Assembly (NCBI RefSeq): GCF_037026715.1
Contig: NZ_JBANCG010000007.1
Coordinates: 1-64,000 of the forward strand
DNA length: 64,000 bases
Origin: Breoghania sp037026715
Lineage (GTDB): Bacteria; Pseudomonadota; Alphaproteobacteria; Rhizobiales; Stappiaceae
Direction: 5' to 3'
The position numbers and the translations under genes are program-made. Below, one piece after another: positions 18,714 through 27,855 of this stretch (position 1 is the stretch's first letter; each line of letters begins with the position of its first letter). A model generated the notes under the pieces. The model searched no databases. It worked only from the letters and a program-made list of their open reading frames with translations, and was not told the origin of the DNA.

Positions 18714-19667
18714 ATGACGGCACTTTACCGCCCGGACGGCGCCATTGCCATCACGCGGCCGGAGGTGGCGGCCTTCCCGCGCAGCGCGATGCAGGAAGAC
18801 GTCTCGGCGGAACGCTACGACGAGATCGATGTCCGCCTCGACCCCAGGACCAAGACCTACTGGTGCATGATGAAACCGGAAGGACGACCGAGCTTCACGC
18901 CGGGCCTTCTTTCCGATCTCTCCCGCATGCAGGCGTCCATTCCGGCCCTTTACGCACGCCACGCCCGGACCGGCGAACAACCGCTGCACTATTTCGTGGT
19001 CGGTTCCGAGCTTGCCGGCATATTCAACCTCGGCGGCGATCTCGGGCTGTTCGCCGACCATATCCGGCATGGCGATCGAACGGCTTTGACGACCTACGCC
19101 CGCGCCTGCATCGACGTGGTTCACAACAACGCGGTCAACTACGGACTGCCCATCGTCACCATCGCGCTCGTGCAGGGCGATGCGTTGGGCGGCGGGTTCG
19201 AGGCGGCCTTGTCCTGCGATGTCATCATTGCCGAACGTTGTGCGAAATTCGGATTGCCGGAGGTGCTGTTCAACATGTTCCCCGGCATGGGAGCCTATTC
19301 GTTTCTCGCCCGTCGGCTTGGATCGATTCAGGCCGAACGCATGATCCTGAGCGGAAAGCTCTATACCGCCGAGGAGCTTCACGAGATCGGCATCGTCGAC
19401 GTGCTCGTCGACGACGGCAAGGGCCGTCGGGCAGTGGAGGACTACATTCACCGCAACGCCAAGCGGCACAATTCTCACAGCGCCATCTACAAGACGCGTC
19501 GGCGCGTCAATCCCGTTCCCTACCAGGAACTGAGCGACATCATCGACATATGGGTCGATACGGCGCTGCAACTCACCGAAGCCGACCTGAGAAAGATGAT
19601 GCGGCTGACCATGGCGCAGGACCGCCGACGCGCGCACCTGCCTGTCGGAGAAGCCGAGGCTGTGTGA
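18714..19667 (+). CDS. rpfF: RpfF-like cis-2-unsaturated fatty acid (DSF) synthase
   Basis: RpfF-type crotonases both dehydrate 3-hydroxyacyl-ACP and release the free cis-2 fatty acid used as diffusible signal factor. The protein has 317 residues (Xanthomonas RpfF about 289). The two catalytic glutamates of RpfF are matched by E163 in GDALGGGFEAALS and E183 in FGLPEVLFNMFPGMGAYSF, with the same 20-residue spacing. The latter stretch is the RpfF signature that separates it from ordinary enoyl-CoA hydratases. The start follows ACGAGG five bases away. It converges on an RpfC-like kinase gene 27 bases downstream, the strongest contextual support. The chain length of the product cannot be inferred. 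Confidence 0.88.
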   Translation: MTALYRPDGAIAITRPEVAAFPRSAMQEDVSAERYDEIDVRLDPRTKTYWCMMKPEGRPSFTPGLLSDLSRMQASIPALYARHARTGEQPLHYFVVGSELAGIFNLGGDLGLFADHIRHGDRTALTTYARACIDVVHNNAVNYGLPIVTIALVQGDALGGGFEAALSCDVIIAERCAKFGLPEVLFNMFPGMGAYSFLARRLGSIQAERMILSGKLYTAEELHEIGIVDVLVDDGKGRRAVEDYIHRNAKRHNSHSAIYKTRRRVNPVPYQELSDIIDIWVDTALQLTEADLRKMMRLTMAQDRRRAHLPVGEAEAV

Positions 19668-19694
19668 CGCTGCCGCCTTCGCCGGCGGTCCGTG

Positions 19695-22253
19695 TCAGTC
19701 GCGCTCATGTGCGTGCTCGTCCGGATCGAGCGTCTTCGTCAGCATGTCGCGCACCTGAGCCACTTCGAGCTGCAATTCACGAAGCCGCTCGAAGCCGTGC
19801 TGCACAAACTCCTCTTCGTTGATCGCCTCCAGCTTCGAACAAATCGCGAAGATGCCCTGCGCACCGATATTGGCCGCGCCGCTGCGCAAGGCGTGGGCCT
19901 GGCTGCGAAAGCCGGCAAGATCACTTGCCGTGCAAAGCTCCGACAGAGAATTGAGTGTCGTTTCCGTATCGTCCACGAACCCGCCGACCAGATCCTGCAG
20001 GAATTCCGGGCCGCCCAGTTCGCGGAGCGTCTCCAGCGTACGCAGATCGACGACGGCTCGTCCCCTGGCGCGGAATTTCGGGTGCTGGCTTATGCGGGCG
20101 ACCTTTTCACCGCTGGCTTCGCCCGGCCTCGCTTCCTTGCCTTCGCTGCGGCAGATGATCTCCTCCATCTTGCGAAGGAGCTCCTCCGGCTCCACCGGCT
20201 TGGTGATGCAATCGACCATGCCGGCCCGCAGGCAGCGCTCGCGCGCCGACGGGGTCGCATCCGCTGTCAGCCCCACGACCGGTACCGCCTTCTGGCCCAG
20301 CGAGGCGAAACTGTAGAGCTTCATGGCCTCGATGCCGCTCATGACCGGCATGTTCAGATCCATCAACACGATGTCGAAGGAATGCCGCCCCAGCGCATCG
20401 AGGGCTACCTCGCCGTTTTCCGCGATCTCGACATCGTGCCCCGCCGTCTCCAGAATCTTGGCGATCACTTTCTGGTTCGTCAGGTTGTCGTCCGCCACCA
20501 GAACGGAACGTCGCGTCGTTGCCACCAGCGGCACCGTTTCGGCACCGCCGCGGCTGCTCACGCCGGTCGCCGTCGACATCTGGAGCGCCCGACGGAGCTC
20601 CTCCGGTTTCGGCCGACGCGGCAGAACCATGACGTAGGCGCTGCGATAGTCGGCACAGGGAAGCTCGTCCACGCGGTCGGACATCAGGATCAGCGTCGGC
20701 GCAATCGACGCCTCCCGGCCGATCAGGGCGTCGGCAAGGGAAAACGGATCCTCACCCATATCCCGCTCATCCAGCATCACGACGCATCGGCGCACCCCGG
20801 CCCTCGCAGCCGTGCGCATCAGCGCCACGAGATCCGCCGGGCGGTCCGTACGCGTCAGCGGCAGCGCGAGATCAGCGAACTCGGCCTCCAGTATTGCCGA
20901 AAGTTCGGCGTCTCCTGTGAGCGCTATCGTCTGTCCCGCGGCCAGTTTCGGCATCCATGATGCCTCGGATTCGGCACGGCGGTAGGAGAGTTCGAACCAG
21001 AACGTGCTGCCGGCGCCCTGAACGCTTTCCACGCCGATCGCGCCGCCATGCATCTCCACCAGCCGCTTGACGATCGCAAGCCCCAGCCCGGTGCCCCCGA
21101 ACCGGTTGATGATGGTGTCGTCCGCCTGACTGAAATGCTCGAAGATCCGCGCCTGCGCTTCGCGCGCGATACCGATGCCGGTGTCCGTGACCTCGAAGCG
21201 CAGCCGCAGACTGTCATCGGCGGTGGTCGCATCCGCACCAGCCGGCGCGACCGCGATGCAGACCTGTCCCTCGTTGGTGAACTTCACCGCGTTGGCCGCG
21301 AGGTTGGTCAGGATATCGGCGAGATGGCGCGCATCGCCACGCAATCGCTGCGGTGTGTGCGCGCTCACATGGAGCGCAAAACGCAACCCCTTGGCCTCCG
21401 CCTGAACCGCGACGGTGGAGCGAACCCGGGCGAGGACATCGTAGAGCTCGAAATCGGCCGCGGTGCTCGGCATCTGACCGGCCTCGATGCGCGAGAAATC
21501 GAGGACTTCGTTGATGAGCGTCAGCAGGGCATTTGCAGAATTGCGCACCGTGGCCGCCATGTCCCGCTGCTCGTCGTCGAGCTTGGAGCGCTGCAGCATG
21601 TCGGTCATGCCGATGATGCCGTGGAGCGGGGTGCGGAACTCATGACTGACGGCCGCAAGGAACTGGCTCTTGGCCTCACTCGCCTGTTCGGCCGCCTTTT
21701 TCGCCTCCGACAGATTGCGGATGGGTTTCGAGGCATAGAGAGGCAAGGCGATCATGCCGAGCAGAAGTCCGATCGCAATGCCGCTGTTGGCGGTCCAGTA
21801 AGGCGAATGCAGCAGCGCGACGGCAAAGCAGGGAACGCCGATCGCCATGGCGATGCGAAGGCTTCTCACGCCGAAACGGAAACCGTTGCCCAGGATCACC
21901 CACAGGTAGATCGGATAGAGCGCAGCCGTTGCCTCGCCGCCCACGTAGATGCCGTAACTCAAGCCTCCCAGATCGCACAGCATCGCCACGACGCGGCGCC
22001 ACTCCAGCCGCTTGGGGTGGTAGACCAGATGGGCAAACAGGGCGACGGAGAGCACCGAATAGACGCTGATCGTGGCCAGCGGCCCGGTGACGTCGATGGT
22101 CGTGTAGGCCGCCATTCCGACCAGATACGTGCCGATGAGAAACGAGATGGCAAGGCGGTTGAGCGCCATCTCGTGCTCGCGCTCGTCGCTGGAGAGCAGG
22201 CGGCGCCACAACACCCGCAGGCAGGCGCCGAGCCGGGGCGCTTTGCGTCCCAT
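19695..22253 (-). CDS. rpfC: RpfC-like hybrid sensor kinase for fatty-acid signal
   Basis: RpfC senses DSF and relays phosphate within itself. From the start used here (852 residues) a basic N-terminus (VLWRRLLSSDEREHE) precedes about five membrane helices (35-175) that carry RpfC landmarks LWVILGNGFRFG and SPYWTAN. HisKA has H204 in SHEFRTPLHGIIGM. The ATPase shows NAVKFT, DTGIGI and GGTGLGLAIVKRL. Residues about 440-560 look like a degenerate receiver, 583-700 are a true receiver (D632 in LMDLNMPV), and a C-terminal HPt has H788 in AHALRSGAANIGA. The start is uncertain: MGRKAPRL is spaced poorly from GGGGGA, and a TTG about 42 bases upstream has better spacing from GAGGGA. Confidence 0.9.
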   Translation of the reverse strand: MGRKAPRLGACLRVLWRRLLSSDEREHEMALNRLAISFLIGTYLVGMAAYTTIDVTGPLATISVYSVLSVALFAHLVYHPKRLEWRRVVAMLCDLGGLSYGIYVGGEATAALYPIYLWVILGNGFRFGVRSLRIAMAIGVPCFAVALLHSPYWTANSGIAIGLLLGMIALPLYASKPIRNLSEAKKAAEQASEAKSQFLAAVSHEFRTPLHGIIGMTDMLQRSKLDDEQRDMAATVRNSANALLTLINEVLDFSRIEAGQMPSTAADFELYDVLARVRSTVAVQAEAKGLRFALHVSAHTPQRLRGDARHLADILTNLAANAVKFTNEGQVCIAVAPAGADATTADDSLRLRFEVTDTGIGIAREAQARIFEHFSQADDTIINRFGGTGLGLAIVKRLVEMHGGAIGVESVQGAGSTFWFELSYRRAESEASWMPKLAAGQTIALTGDAELSAILEAEFADLALPLTRTDRPADLVALMRTAARAGVRRCVVMLDERDMGEDPFSLADALIGREASIAPTLILMSDRVDELPCADYRSAYVMVLPRRPKPEELRRALQMSTATGVSSRGGAETVPLVATTRRSVLVADDNLTNQKVIAKILETAGHDVEIAENGEVALDALGRHSFDIVLMDLNMPVMSGIEAMKLYSFASLGQKAVPVVGLTADATPSARERCLRAGMVDCITKPVEPEELLRKMEEIICRSEGKEARPGEASGEKVARISQHPKFRARGRAVVDLRTLETLRELGGPEFLQDLVGGFVDDTETTLNSLSELCTASDLAGFRSQAHALRSGAANIGAQGIFAICSKLEAINEEEFVQHGFERLRELQLEVAQVRDMLTKTLDPDEHAHERD

Positions 22254-22349
22254 GCTCCCCCGATCAGCGGTCTTGCGGCCGTTCGAATACGCCAATGTCA
22301 AATGTCCCTCTGCTCCGGTGCGCCAGGTGCGCTCCGACCGCATGTGCGG

Positions 22350-24497
22350 TCAGGCGGAATAGACAAGCCGCGTCTTCGGCCGGAAAAGTTCGGCGAAAAG
22401 CTCGGGCGGTTGCGGACGACCGAAGAAATAGCCCTGCACCTCGTCGCAACCTTCCCTGCGCAGGAACTCCGTCTGTTCCTCCGTCTCCACCCCCTCCGCG
22501 GTGATGGAGAGGCTGAGGCTCTTGCCCAACCCGATGATCGCTTTGATGATCGCGGCATCGTTCGGATCGGTCTCCAGATTGCGAATGAAGCCCTGGTCGA
22601 TCTTGAGCCGTGCGACCGGGAACCGCTTGATGTAGCCAAGCGATGAGTATCCGGTTCCGAAATCGTCGATGGAAAAGCCCACCCCGAGCTTCTGCAGGAA
22701 CAGCAGGTCGTTGGTCACGACCTCGGAATTTTCCATCAGAATGTTCTCCGTCAGCTCCAGATCGAGCCGTTCGGGCGGCAAGCCGCTGGTTTCCAGGATC
22801 TCCGAGACCAGCGCGCGCATGTTCTGCTTGCGGAACTGCACCGGCGAAAGATTGACGGCAATGCGCAGCGGCGGCAGTCCCTCCTCGCTCCAGGCCATCG
22901 CCTGCCGGCAGGCCTCACGCATCACCCACTCGTTGATCGGCACGATCTGGCCGTTCTGTTCGGCGAGCGGCAGAAAAGCGCCCGGCGAGATCATGCCCTT
23001 TACCGGATGCTGCCAGCGCAGAAGCGCCTCCGCGCCGACGATCCGCCCTGTCTTCAATTCCACCTGCGGCTGGTAGTAGAGCCGGAATTCCTCCCGCTGC
23101 ATCGCCCGGCGCAGGTCCGCTTCCAGAACGATAGCGTCACGGGCCCTGTCGGCCATGCCTGCGGAAGCGAACTCGTATCCGTTGCCGCCATGCGCCTTGG
23201 CCCGGTACATGGCGAGATCCGCGCTCTTCATCAGCGAGTCCACGTCCCCGCCGTCGTCGGGGTGCGTGGAGATGCCGATGGACGCGGTGGGATTGATCTC
23301 GTGACCTTCGAAGAAGAGCGGCTGACCGATCACGTCGATGATCTTTTCGGCGAGCTGCGTGGTTTCCGACGGGCCCTTCACGTCGCTCATCAGGATCGCG
23401 AACTCGTCGCCGCCGAGCCGGGCCACCACGTCGCCCTCGCGCACCGTGACGCGCAGCCTCTGCGCGATCGCCTTCAGAAGCCGGTCGCCGACGGAGTGGC
23501 CGAGCGCATCGTTGACGCTCTTGAACCGGTCGATATCCAGCATCTGCAGCCCGACCTTGCGATCGCCGCGCCGCGCACGCGCGATTTCCTTGCGCAACTG
23601 ATCGCGGATCAGCGTGCGGTTGGGCAGGCCCGTCAGCGCGTCATGGCGCGCGATGTGCTGAAGATGGTTCTCCGCCGCCTTGCGGTCCGTAATATCGAGC
23701 GAGGAGGTCAGGATCCCGGTGATCTCGTTCGACAGATCCCTGAGCGGCGACTTGGTGGTGAGGAAGACGCGGCGCTTGCCCTGGGCGTCGTTGATTTCCT
23801 CCTCGTAGGAATTCAGCGGCTTTCCGCTCGCAAGCACCATCCGGTCGAGCGCCTTGTTGCGGCTGGCCGCCTCTTCCCCCAGCACGTCGGATGAATCGCG
23901 CCCCACCACCTTGGCCGGATCCAACCCGGTGACCTTGCTGTGATAGGCATTCACGAACAGGAACCGGCCGTCGCGATCTGTCGCGCTGATCAGGGCTGGA
24001 ACCGTGTCGATGACTTGGGCGAGCTGATCGCGGCTGTCGCGGATCGTGCGTTCGAGCGCGCGCTCGCTTACCTCCAGCTCGCGCTTCAGATTGTTCGCGC
24101 GGTCGGCAAGCAGAAGCTGCTGCTGACGCAGCTTCAGAAGATTGCGCGCCCTTGTCACGAACTCGCGGTGATCGACGGGGCTCTGCAGGAAGTCGGTCGC
24201 ACCCGCATCAAGTGCGGCGATCCGGTAGGCGCGATCCTCGAAGACCGTGATCACGATGATCGGCACATCGACCAGCGTGGGCACGCGGCGCATCTGTGAA
24301 ATGAACTCCGCACCGTCCATGTGCGGCATGTTGTAATCGGTCACCACAAGATCGGGCGTGTTCCCCGCCAGCCATTCCAGCGCCGAGCGGGGGTCGGCAA
24401 AAGCCCGCACCTGCGTGCCCGCCTCGATTGAGGTGGCGATGCGGGTGAAGATTTGCCGGTTGGTCGGTTGATCGTCCACGATTACGACGAGCGACAT
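22350..24497 (-). CDS. Response regulator with PAS, GGDEF and EAL domains
   Basis: A 715-residue cytoplasmic regulator of c-di-GMP. The receiver (1-120) has acidic pair D8/D9 and acceptor D54 in VVTDYNMPHMDG, but the conserved receiver lysine is replaced by serine (DFLQSPVDH). A helical linker leads to a PAS domain (about 150-275). GGDEF (about 280-440) has an intact LGGDEF and a product-inhibition site R353-x-x-D356. EAL (about 455-705) keeps EALLRW, NLSPVQF, ELTEN, DDFGTGYSS, LKID and AEGVET. Both enzyme activities are therefore possible. The gene ends just ahead of rpfC on the same strand, in the place held by rpfG in Xanthomonas. Confidence 0.92.
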   Translation of the reverse strand: MSLVVIVDDQPTNRQIFTRIATSIEAGTQVRAFADPRSALEWLAGNTPDLVVTDYNMPHMDGAEFISQMRRVPTLVDVPIIVITVFEDRAYRIAALDAGATDFLQSPVDHREFVTRARNLLKLRQQQLLLADRANNLKRELEVSERALERTIRDSRDQLAQVIDTVPALISATDRDGRFLFVNAYHSKVTGLDPAKVVGRDSSDVLGEEAASRNKALDRMVLASGKPLNSYEEEINDAQGKRRVFLTTKSPLRDLSNEITGILTSSLDITDRKAAENHLQHIARHDALTGLPNRTLIRDQLRKEIARARRGDRKVGLQMLDIDRFKSVNDALGHSVGDRLLKAIAQRLRVTVREGDVVARLGGDEFAILMSDVKGPSETTQLAEKIIDVIGQPLFFEGHEINPTASIGISTHPDDGGDVDSLMKSADLAMYRAKAHGGNGYEFASAGMADRARDAIVLEADLRRAMQREEFRLYYQPQVELKTGRIVGAEALLRWQHPVKGMISPGAFLPLAEQNGQIVPINEWVMREACRQAMAWSEEGLPPLRIAVNLSPVQFRKQNMRALVSEILETSGLPPERLDLELTENILMENSEVVTNDLLFLQKLGVGFSIDDFGTGYSSLGYIKRFPVARLKIDQGFIRNLETDPNDAAIIKAIIGLGKSLSLSITAEGVETEEQTEFLRREGCDEVQGYFFGRPQPPELFAELFRPKTRLVYSA

Positions 24498-24807
24498 CGA
24501 ACAAGCCTGCTGCTTCGCGGCGGCCCTTCCCGATACGCTCGGGCCGGGTGCGATTTCTAACCAATGGCGGCGCCCTCAATCGGAGTTCCAGACGCCACCC
24601 CACCAAGGTACGCGGCCGCGCGCACCTGCTGCCCGACCGCACGATGGCACAAGAACCTTAAGAAGTATTACCGAGGTTTGATTTGTTACTTACCCTCGAT
24701 ACGCTCCCGATACGGAGCGGAACCCGGTGCGGCTGGGCCGCCGAAGTCATATGCGTGGCCGGATGCAAGCGCGCCCGCGCTACCAAGCTTCAGTCGCGCG
24801 GCAATGC

Positions 24808-24836
24808 TTGACTCACGCCACCCGTCCGCTTAGGTT
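24808..24836 (+). promoter_or_regulatory. Possible housekeeping promoter of ffh
   Basis: TTGACT and TAGGTT are separated by 17 bases, a fair match to sigma-70 type elements. Transcription from here would leave an untranslated leader of about 320 bases before ffh. The remainder of the 666-base gap between 24498 and 25163 shows no gene, tRNA or SRP RNA signature. Confidence 0.35.
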
Positions 24837-25163
24837 CCGCCCCACTCCTCACATGGAGCGACCACAGATCCGCCGACCGGGCCCCGTTCAGGTGTAAAAG
24901 AGAGCCCGGAGGTCACCATCCGCCAGCGAGTTTCGCCCGCGGATGTCGTTTTGCTATGCGCATGTCCGATACGCGGGCACATGGCGCAAAACGGACGACA
25001 GGCTGACCGGTACGGGTTGCGGCGCGCCGCCCGGGGACCACATTCAGGCAAGCGGCTGGCCGATGCGTGGCGGGCCGTCTCCCCTGAACCGGCCGGACGG
25101 CCCGGATCATCCCGTTGCGCGGGATCGACCCGGCGCCCGGCAAGCGAAAGACTTGAGACGGAC

Positions 25164-26696
25164 ATGTTCGAGAGCCTGTCAGACCGCCTGAGCGGCATTC
25201 TGGACTCCCTCACCCGGCGCGGTGCGCTGAGCGACGCGGACGTGACCGCGGCGCTGCGCGAAGTGCGCCGTGCGCTGATCGAGGCCGACGTCTCCCTCGA
25301 CGTGGTCCGCTCGTTTACCGACAAAGTCAGGAACCGCGCCGTCGGCCACGAGGTGGTGAAGTCCGTCACCCCCGGCCAGATGGTCGTCAAGATCGTTCAC
25401 GACCAACTCGTGGAGATGCTCGGCTCCGAAGGCGAGCCGATCGACCTCAATGCCCCCGCCCCCGTCGCCATCATGATGGTCGGCCTGCAGGGCTCGGGCA
25501 AGACGACGACCTCGGGCAAGATCGCGCTGAGGCTGACGAAGCGCGACAAGCGCAAGGTCCTGATGGCCTCGCTCGACACCCGCCGCCCGGCCGCACAGGA
25601 ACAGCTGAAGGTGCTCGGCGAGCAGACCGGCATCGACACCCTGCCGATCGTCGCCGGCCAGTCGCCGACACAGATCGCCAAGCGCGCCGAGAGCGCCGCC
25701 CGCCTCGGCGGCTACGATGTCGTCATTCTCGATACCGCCGGCCGCACCCACATCGACGAACCGCTGATGGTGGAGATGGCCGAAATAAAGGCCATCGCCA
25801 AGCCGCACGAAATCCTGCTGGTGGCCGACAGCCTGACCGGTCAGGACGCGGTGAACCTCGCCAAGAGCTTCGACGAGCGCGTCGGCATCACCGGCCTGGT
25901 GCTTACCCGCATGGACGGCGACGGCCGCGGCGGCGCGGCGCTTTCCATGCGCGCGGTCACCGGCAAGCCGGTCAAGCTCATCGGTACCGGCGAAAAGGCC
26001 GATGCGCTGGAGGAATTCCATCCCGCCCGCATCGCCGACCGCATCCTCGGCATGGGCGACATCGTCTCCCTGGTTGAGAAAGCATCCGAAGCCATCGACG
26101 CGGAACAGGCCGCAAAGATGGCGAAGAAGTTCAAGAAGGGCGAGTTCGACCTCGACGACCTTTCCGAACAGCTTCAGCAGATGGAAAAGCTTGGCGGCAT
26201 GTCCGGCATGCTCGGCATGCTGCCCGGCATCGGCAAGATGAAGAAGCAGCTGGAGGCCGCCAATCTCGACGACAGCGTCATCAAGCGCCAGCGCGCGATC
26301 ATCTCGTCCATGACGAAGAAGGAACGCCGCGCGCCCAAGCTCCTCAACGCCAGCCGCAAGAAGCGCATTGCCGCCGGCTCCGGCACCGAGGTGCAGGACG
26401 TCAACAAGCTCCTCAAGATGCACCGCCAGATGGCCGACATGATGAAGGCCATGGGCAGGAAGAAGGGCGGCCTGATGGGTGCGCTCGGCGGCATGATGGG
26501 CGGTGGCGGCATGCCGGGCGGCGGAATGCCCGACATGGATCCGGCCGAGATGGAACGGCTCGCCAAGCAGATGAGCAAGGGCGGCGGCATGCCGAGCCTT
26601 CCTCCCGGGGGTCTGCCCGGAATGCCCGGCGGCGGCCTGCCCGGTCTGGGTGGCGCAAAGTTTCCCGGCCTTCCCGGCATGGGCAAGAAAAAATAG
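25164..26696 (+). CDS. ffh: Signal recognition particle protein Ffh
   Basis: Ffh binds 4.5S RNA and signal sequences and delivers nascent membrane proteins to FtsY. The N-domain starts MFESLSDRLSGILDSL. The G-domain shows GLQGSGKTTTSGKIA, DTRRPAAQEQL, DTAGR and TRMDGDGRGG. The M-domain has RQRAIISSMTKKERR and the methionine-rich tail. The length is 510 residues, with a long Gly/Met/Pro-rich C-terminus (from about residue 440) that is commoner in alphaproteobacteria. The frame is open further upstream, but family alignment and the MFESLSDRL start set the beginning. It heads the rpsP-rimM-trmD cluster. Confidence 0.97.
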   Translation: MFESLSDRLSGILDSLTRRGALSDADVTAALREVRRALIEADVSLDVVRSFTDKVRNRAVGHEVVKSVTPGQMVVKIVHDQLVEMLGSEGEPIDLNAPAPVAIMMVGLQGSGKTTTSGKIALRLTKRDKRKVLMASLDTRRPAAQEQLKVLGEQTGIDTLPIVAGQSPTQIAKRAESAARLGGYDVVILDTAGRTHIDEPLMVEMAEIKAIAKPHEILLVADSLTGQDAVNLAKSFDERVGITGLVLTRMDGDGRGGAALSMRAVTGKPVKLIGTGEKADALEEFHPARIADRILGMGDIVSLVEKASEAIDAEQAAKMAKKFKKGEFDLDDLSEQLQQMEKLGGMSGMLGMLPGIGKMKKQLEAANLDDSVIKRQRAIISSMTKKERRAPKLLNASRKKRIAAGSGTEVQDVNKLLKMHRQMADMMKAMGRKKGGLMGALGGMMGGGGMPGGGMPDMDPAEMERLAKQMSKGGGMPSLPPGGLPGMPGGGLPGLGGAKFPGLPGMGKKK

Positions 26697-26796
26697 ACGG
26701 ATTTCACGGAATACCGGCCCGCTGAGCGATATGGCGGACCGGTCAGGCAACTTTAAAGACACACACGAACACGATCTCAAGAAGGACTGAAGAACA

Positions 26797-27207
26797 ATGG
26801 CTCTCAAGATTCGCCTCGCCCGCGGCGGCACCAAGAAGCGCCCCTACTACCGCATCGTCATCGCCGACGCCCGCGCCCCGCGCGACGGCCGCTTCCTGGA
26901 GAAGGTCGGCAGCTACAACCCGCTGCTGCCGAAGGATTCCCCGGAGCGCGTGACGCTCGACACCGACCGCGTCCAGCACTGGCTGTCGCACGGCGCCCAG
27001 CCGACCGACCGCGTGCTGCGCTTCCTCGATGCCGCCGGTCTCGCCAAGCGGGAGGCGCGCAACAACCCGAAGAAGGCGCTGCCCGGCAAGAAGGCGCAGG
27101 AGCGTCTCGACGCCAAGCGTCAGGCCGAGGAAGAAGCGGCGGCCGCTGCTGCCGAGGCCGCGGCGGCTCCGGCCGAAGAGGGCGGCGAGGAAGCTGCCGC
27201 CAGCTGA
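26797..27207 (+). CDS. rpsP: 30S ribosomal protein S16
   Basis: S16 is a small-subunit assembly protein. The N-terminal 85 residues carry the family signature: MALKIRLARGGTKKRPYYRI, then GRFLEKVGSYNPLL. From about residue 95 there is a Lys/Glu and then Ala/Glu-rich tail giving 136 residues in all, longer than the 82 of Escherichia coli but usual in Hyphomicrobiales. The AAGAAGGA ribosome-binding site is strong. It is co-directional with ffh upstream and rimM downstream. Confidence 0.97.
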   Translation: MALKIRLARGGTKKRPYYRIVIADARAPRDGRFLEKVGSYNPLLPKDSPERVTLDTDRVQHWLSHGAQPTDRVLRFLDAAGLAKREARNNPKKALPGKKAQERLDAKRQAEEEAAAAAAEAAAAPAEEGGEEAAAS

Positions 27208-27297
27208 GGCGCGCTTTCTTCCCGCACGATTTGAGACGGCGCCCGCCCGGGAACACCGGCGCGGGCGTTGTTGCCTTGAAAGAGGATATTCGTCCTG

Positions 27298-27846
27298 ATG
27301 GTCTCTTCCGACCGCGTCCTGATGGCAGAAATCGGCGCCGCGCACGGCATTCGTGGCGAGGTGCGGGTCAAGCCGTACGGGCTGGATCCCATGGCGCTCG
27401 CCGACTACGGCCCGCTCGAGACCGACGACGGCCGCACATTCGAGATAGAAGCGCTGCGCCCGCAAAAGCACATGCTGATCGTCCGCTTCAAGGGTATCCG
27501 CGACCGCAACGCCGCCGAGGCGCTTACGCGCACCAAACTCTATGTCGCGCGCGAGAAGCTTCCCGCCCCCGATGACGAGGACGATTTCTACCACGCCGAC
27601 CTGATCGGCCTGCCCGTCTTCGATACGCAGGGCGAAGAACTCGGCACCATCGTCTCCGTGCCGAATTTCGGCGCCGGCGACCTGCTGGAGATCGCGCCCA
27701 AAGGCGCGCGCAGCTTCTACCTGCCGTTCACGCGCGAGGCCGTTCCGGAAATCGACATCGCCGCCGGGCGGCTCATTGCCATCCTGCCCGAAGGCCTTCT
27801 CGCCTCCGCCGACGACGAGGAAGAGCGTCGCAAGGAAGAAGGATAG
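27298..27846 (+). CDS. rimM: Ribosome maturation factor RimM
   Basis: RimM assists maturation of the 16S head region of the small subunit and binds S19. The 182-residue protein has the N-terminal barrel with VLMAEIGAAHGIRGEVRV and the C-terminal PRC-like barrel with DDFYHADLIGLPV. An alternative Met eight codons later begins MAEIGAAHG. It follows rpsP as in most bacteria and ends nine bases before a small monooxygenase gene. Confidence 0.95.
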   Translation: MVSSDRVLMAEIGAAHGIRGEVRVKPYGLDPMALADYGPLETDDGRTFEIEALRPQKHMLIVRFKGIRDRNAAEALTRTKLYVAREKLPAPDDEDDFYHADLIGLPVFDTQGEELGTIVSVPNFGAGDLLEIAPKGARSFYLPFTREAVPEIDIAAGRLIAILPEGLLASADDEEERRKEEG

Positions 27847-27855
27847 GAGCGCACC

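Noticed and set aside
18714..19667. Calling the crotonase a plain enoyl-CoA hydratase
   Set aside because: The RpfF-specific stretch FGLPEVLFNMFPGMGAYSF, the glutamate spacing and the adjoining RpfC-like gene favour DSF synthase.
21048..22646. 532-codon open frame opposite rpfC
   Set aside because: Overlaps two strongly supported genes on the other strand, with no domain or ribosome-binding site.
24498..25163. Possible SRP 4.5S RNA next to ffh
   Set aside because: The GGTCAGGYCCGGAAGG-type core and its pairing arms were not found in the gap.
25179..26834. Long open frame (551 codons) opposite ffh
   Set aside because: Antisense shadow of ffh with His/Leu/Ala-rich composition and no family features.
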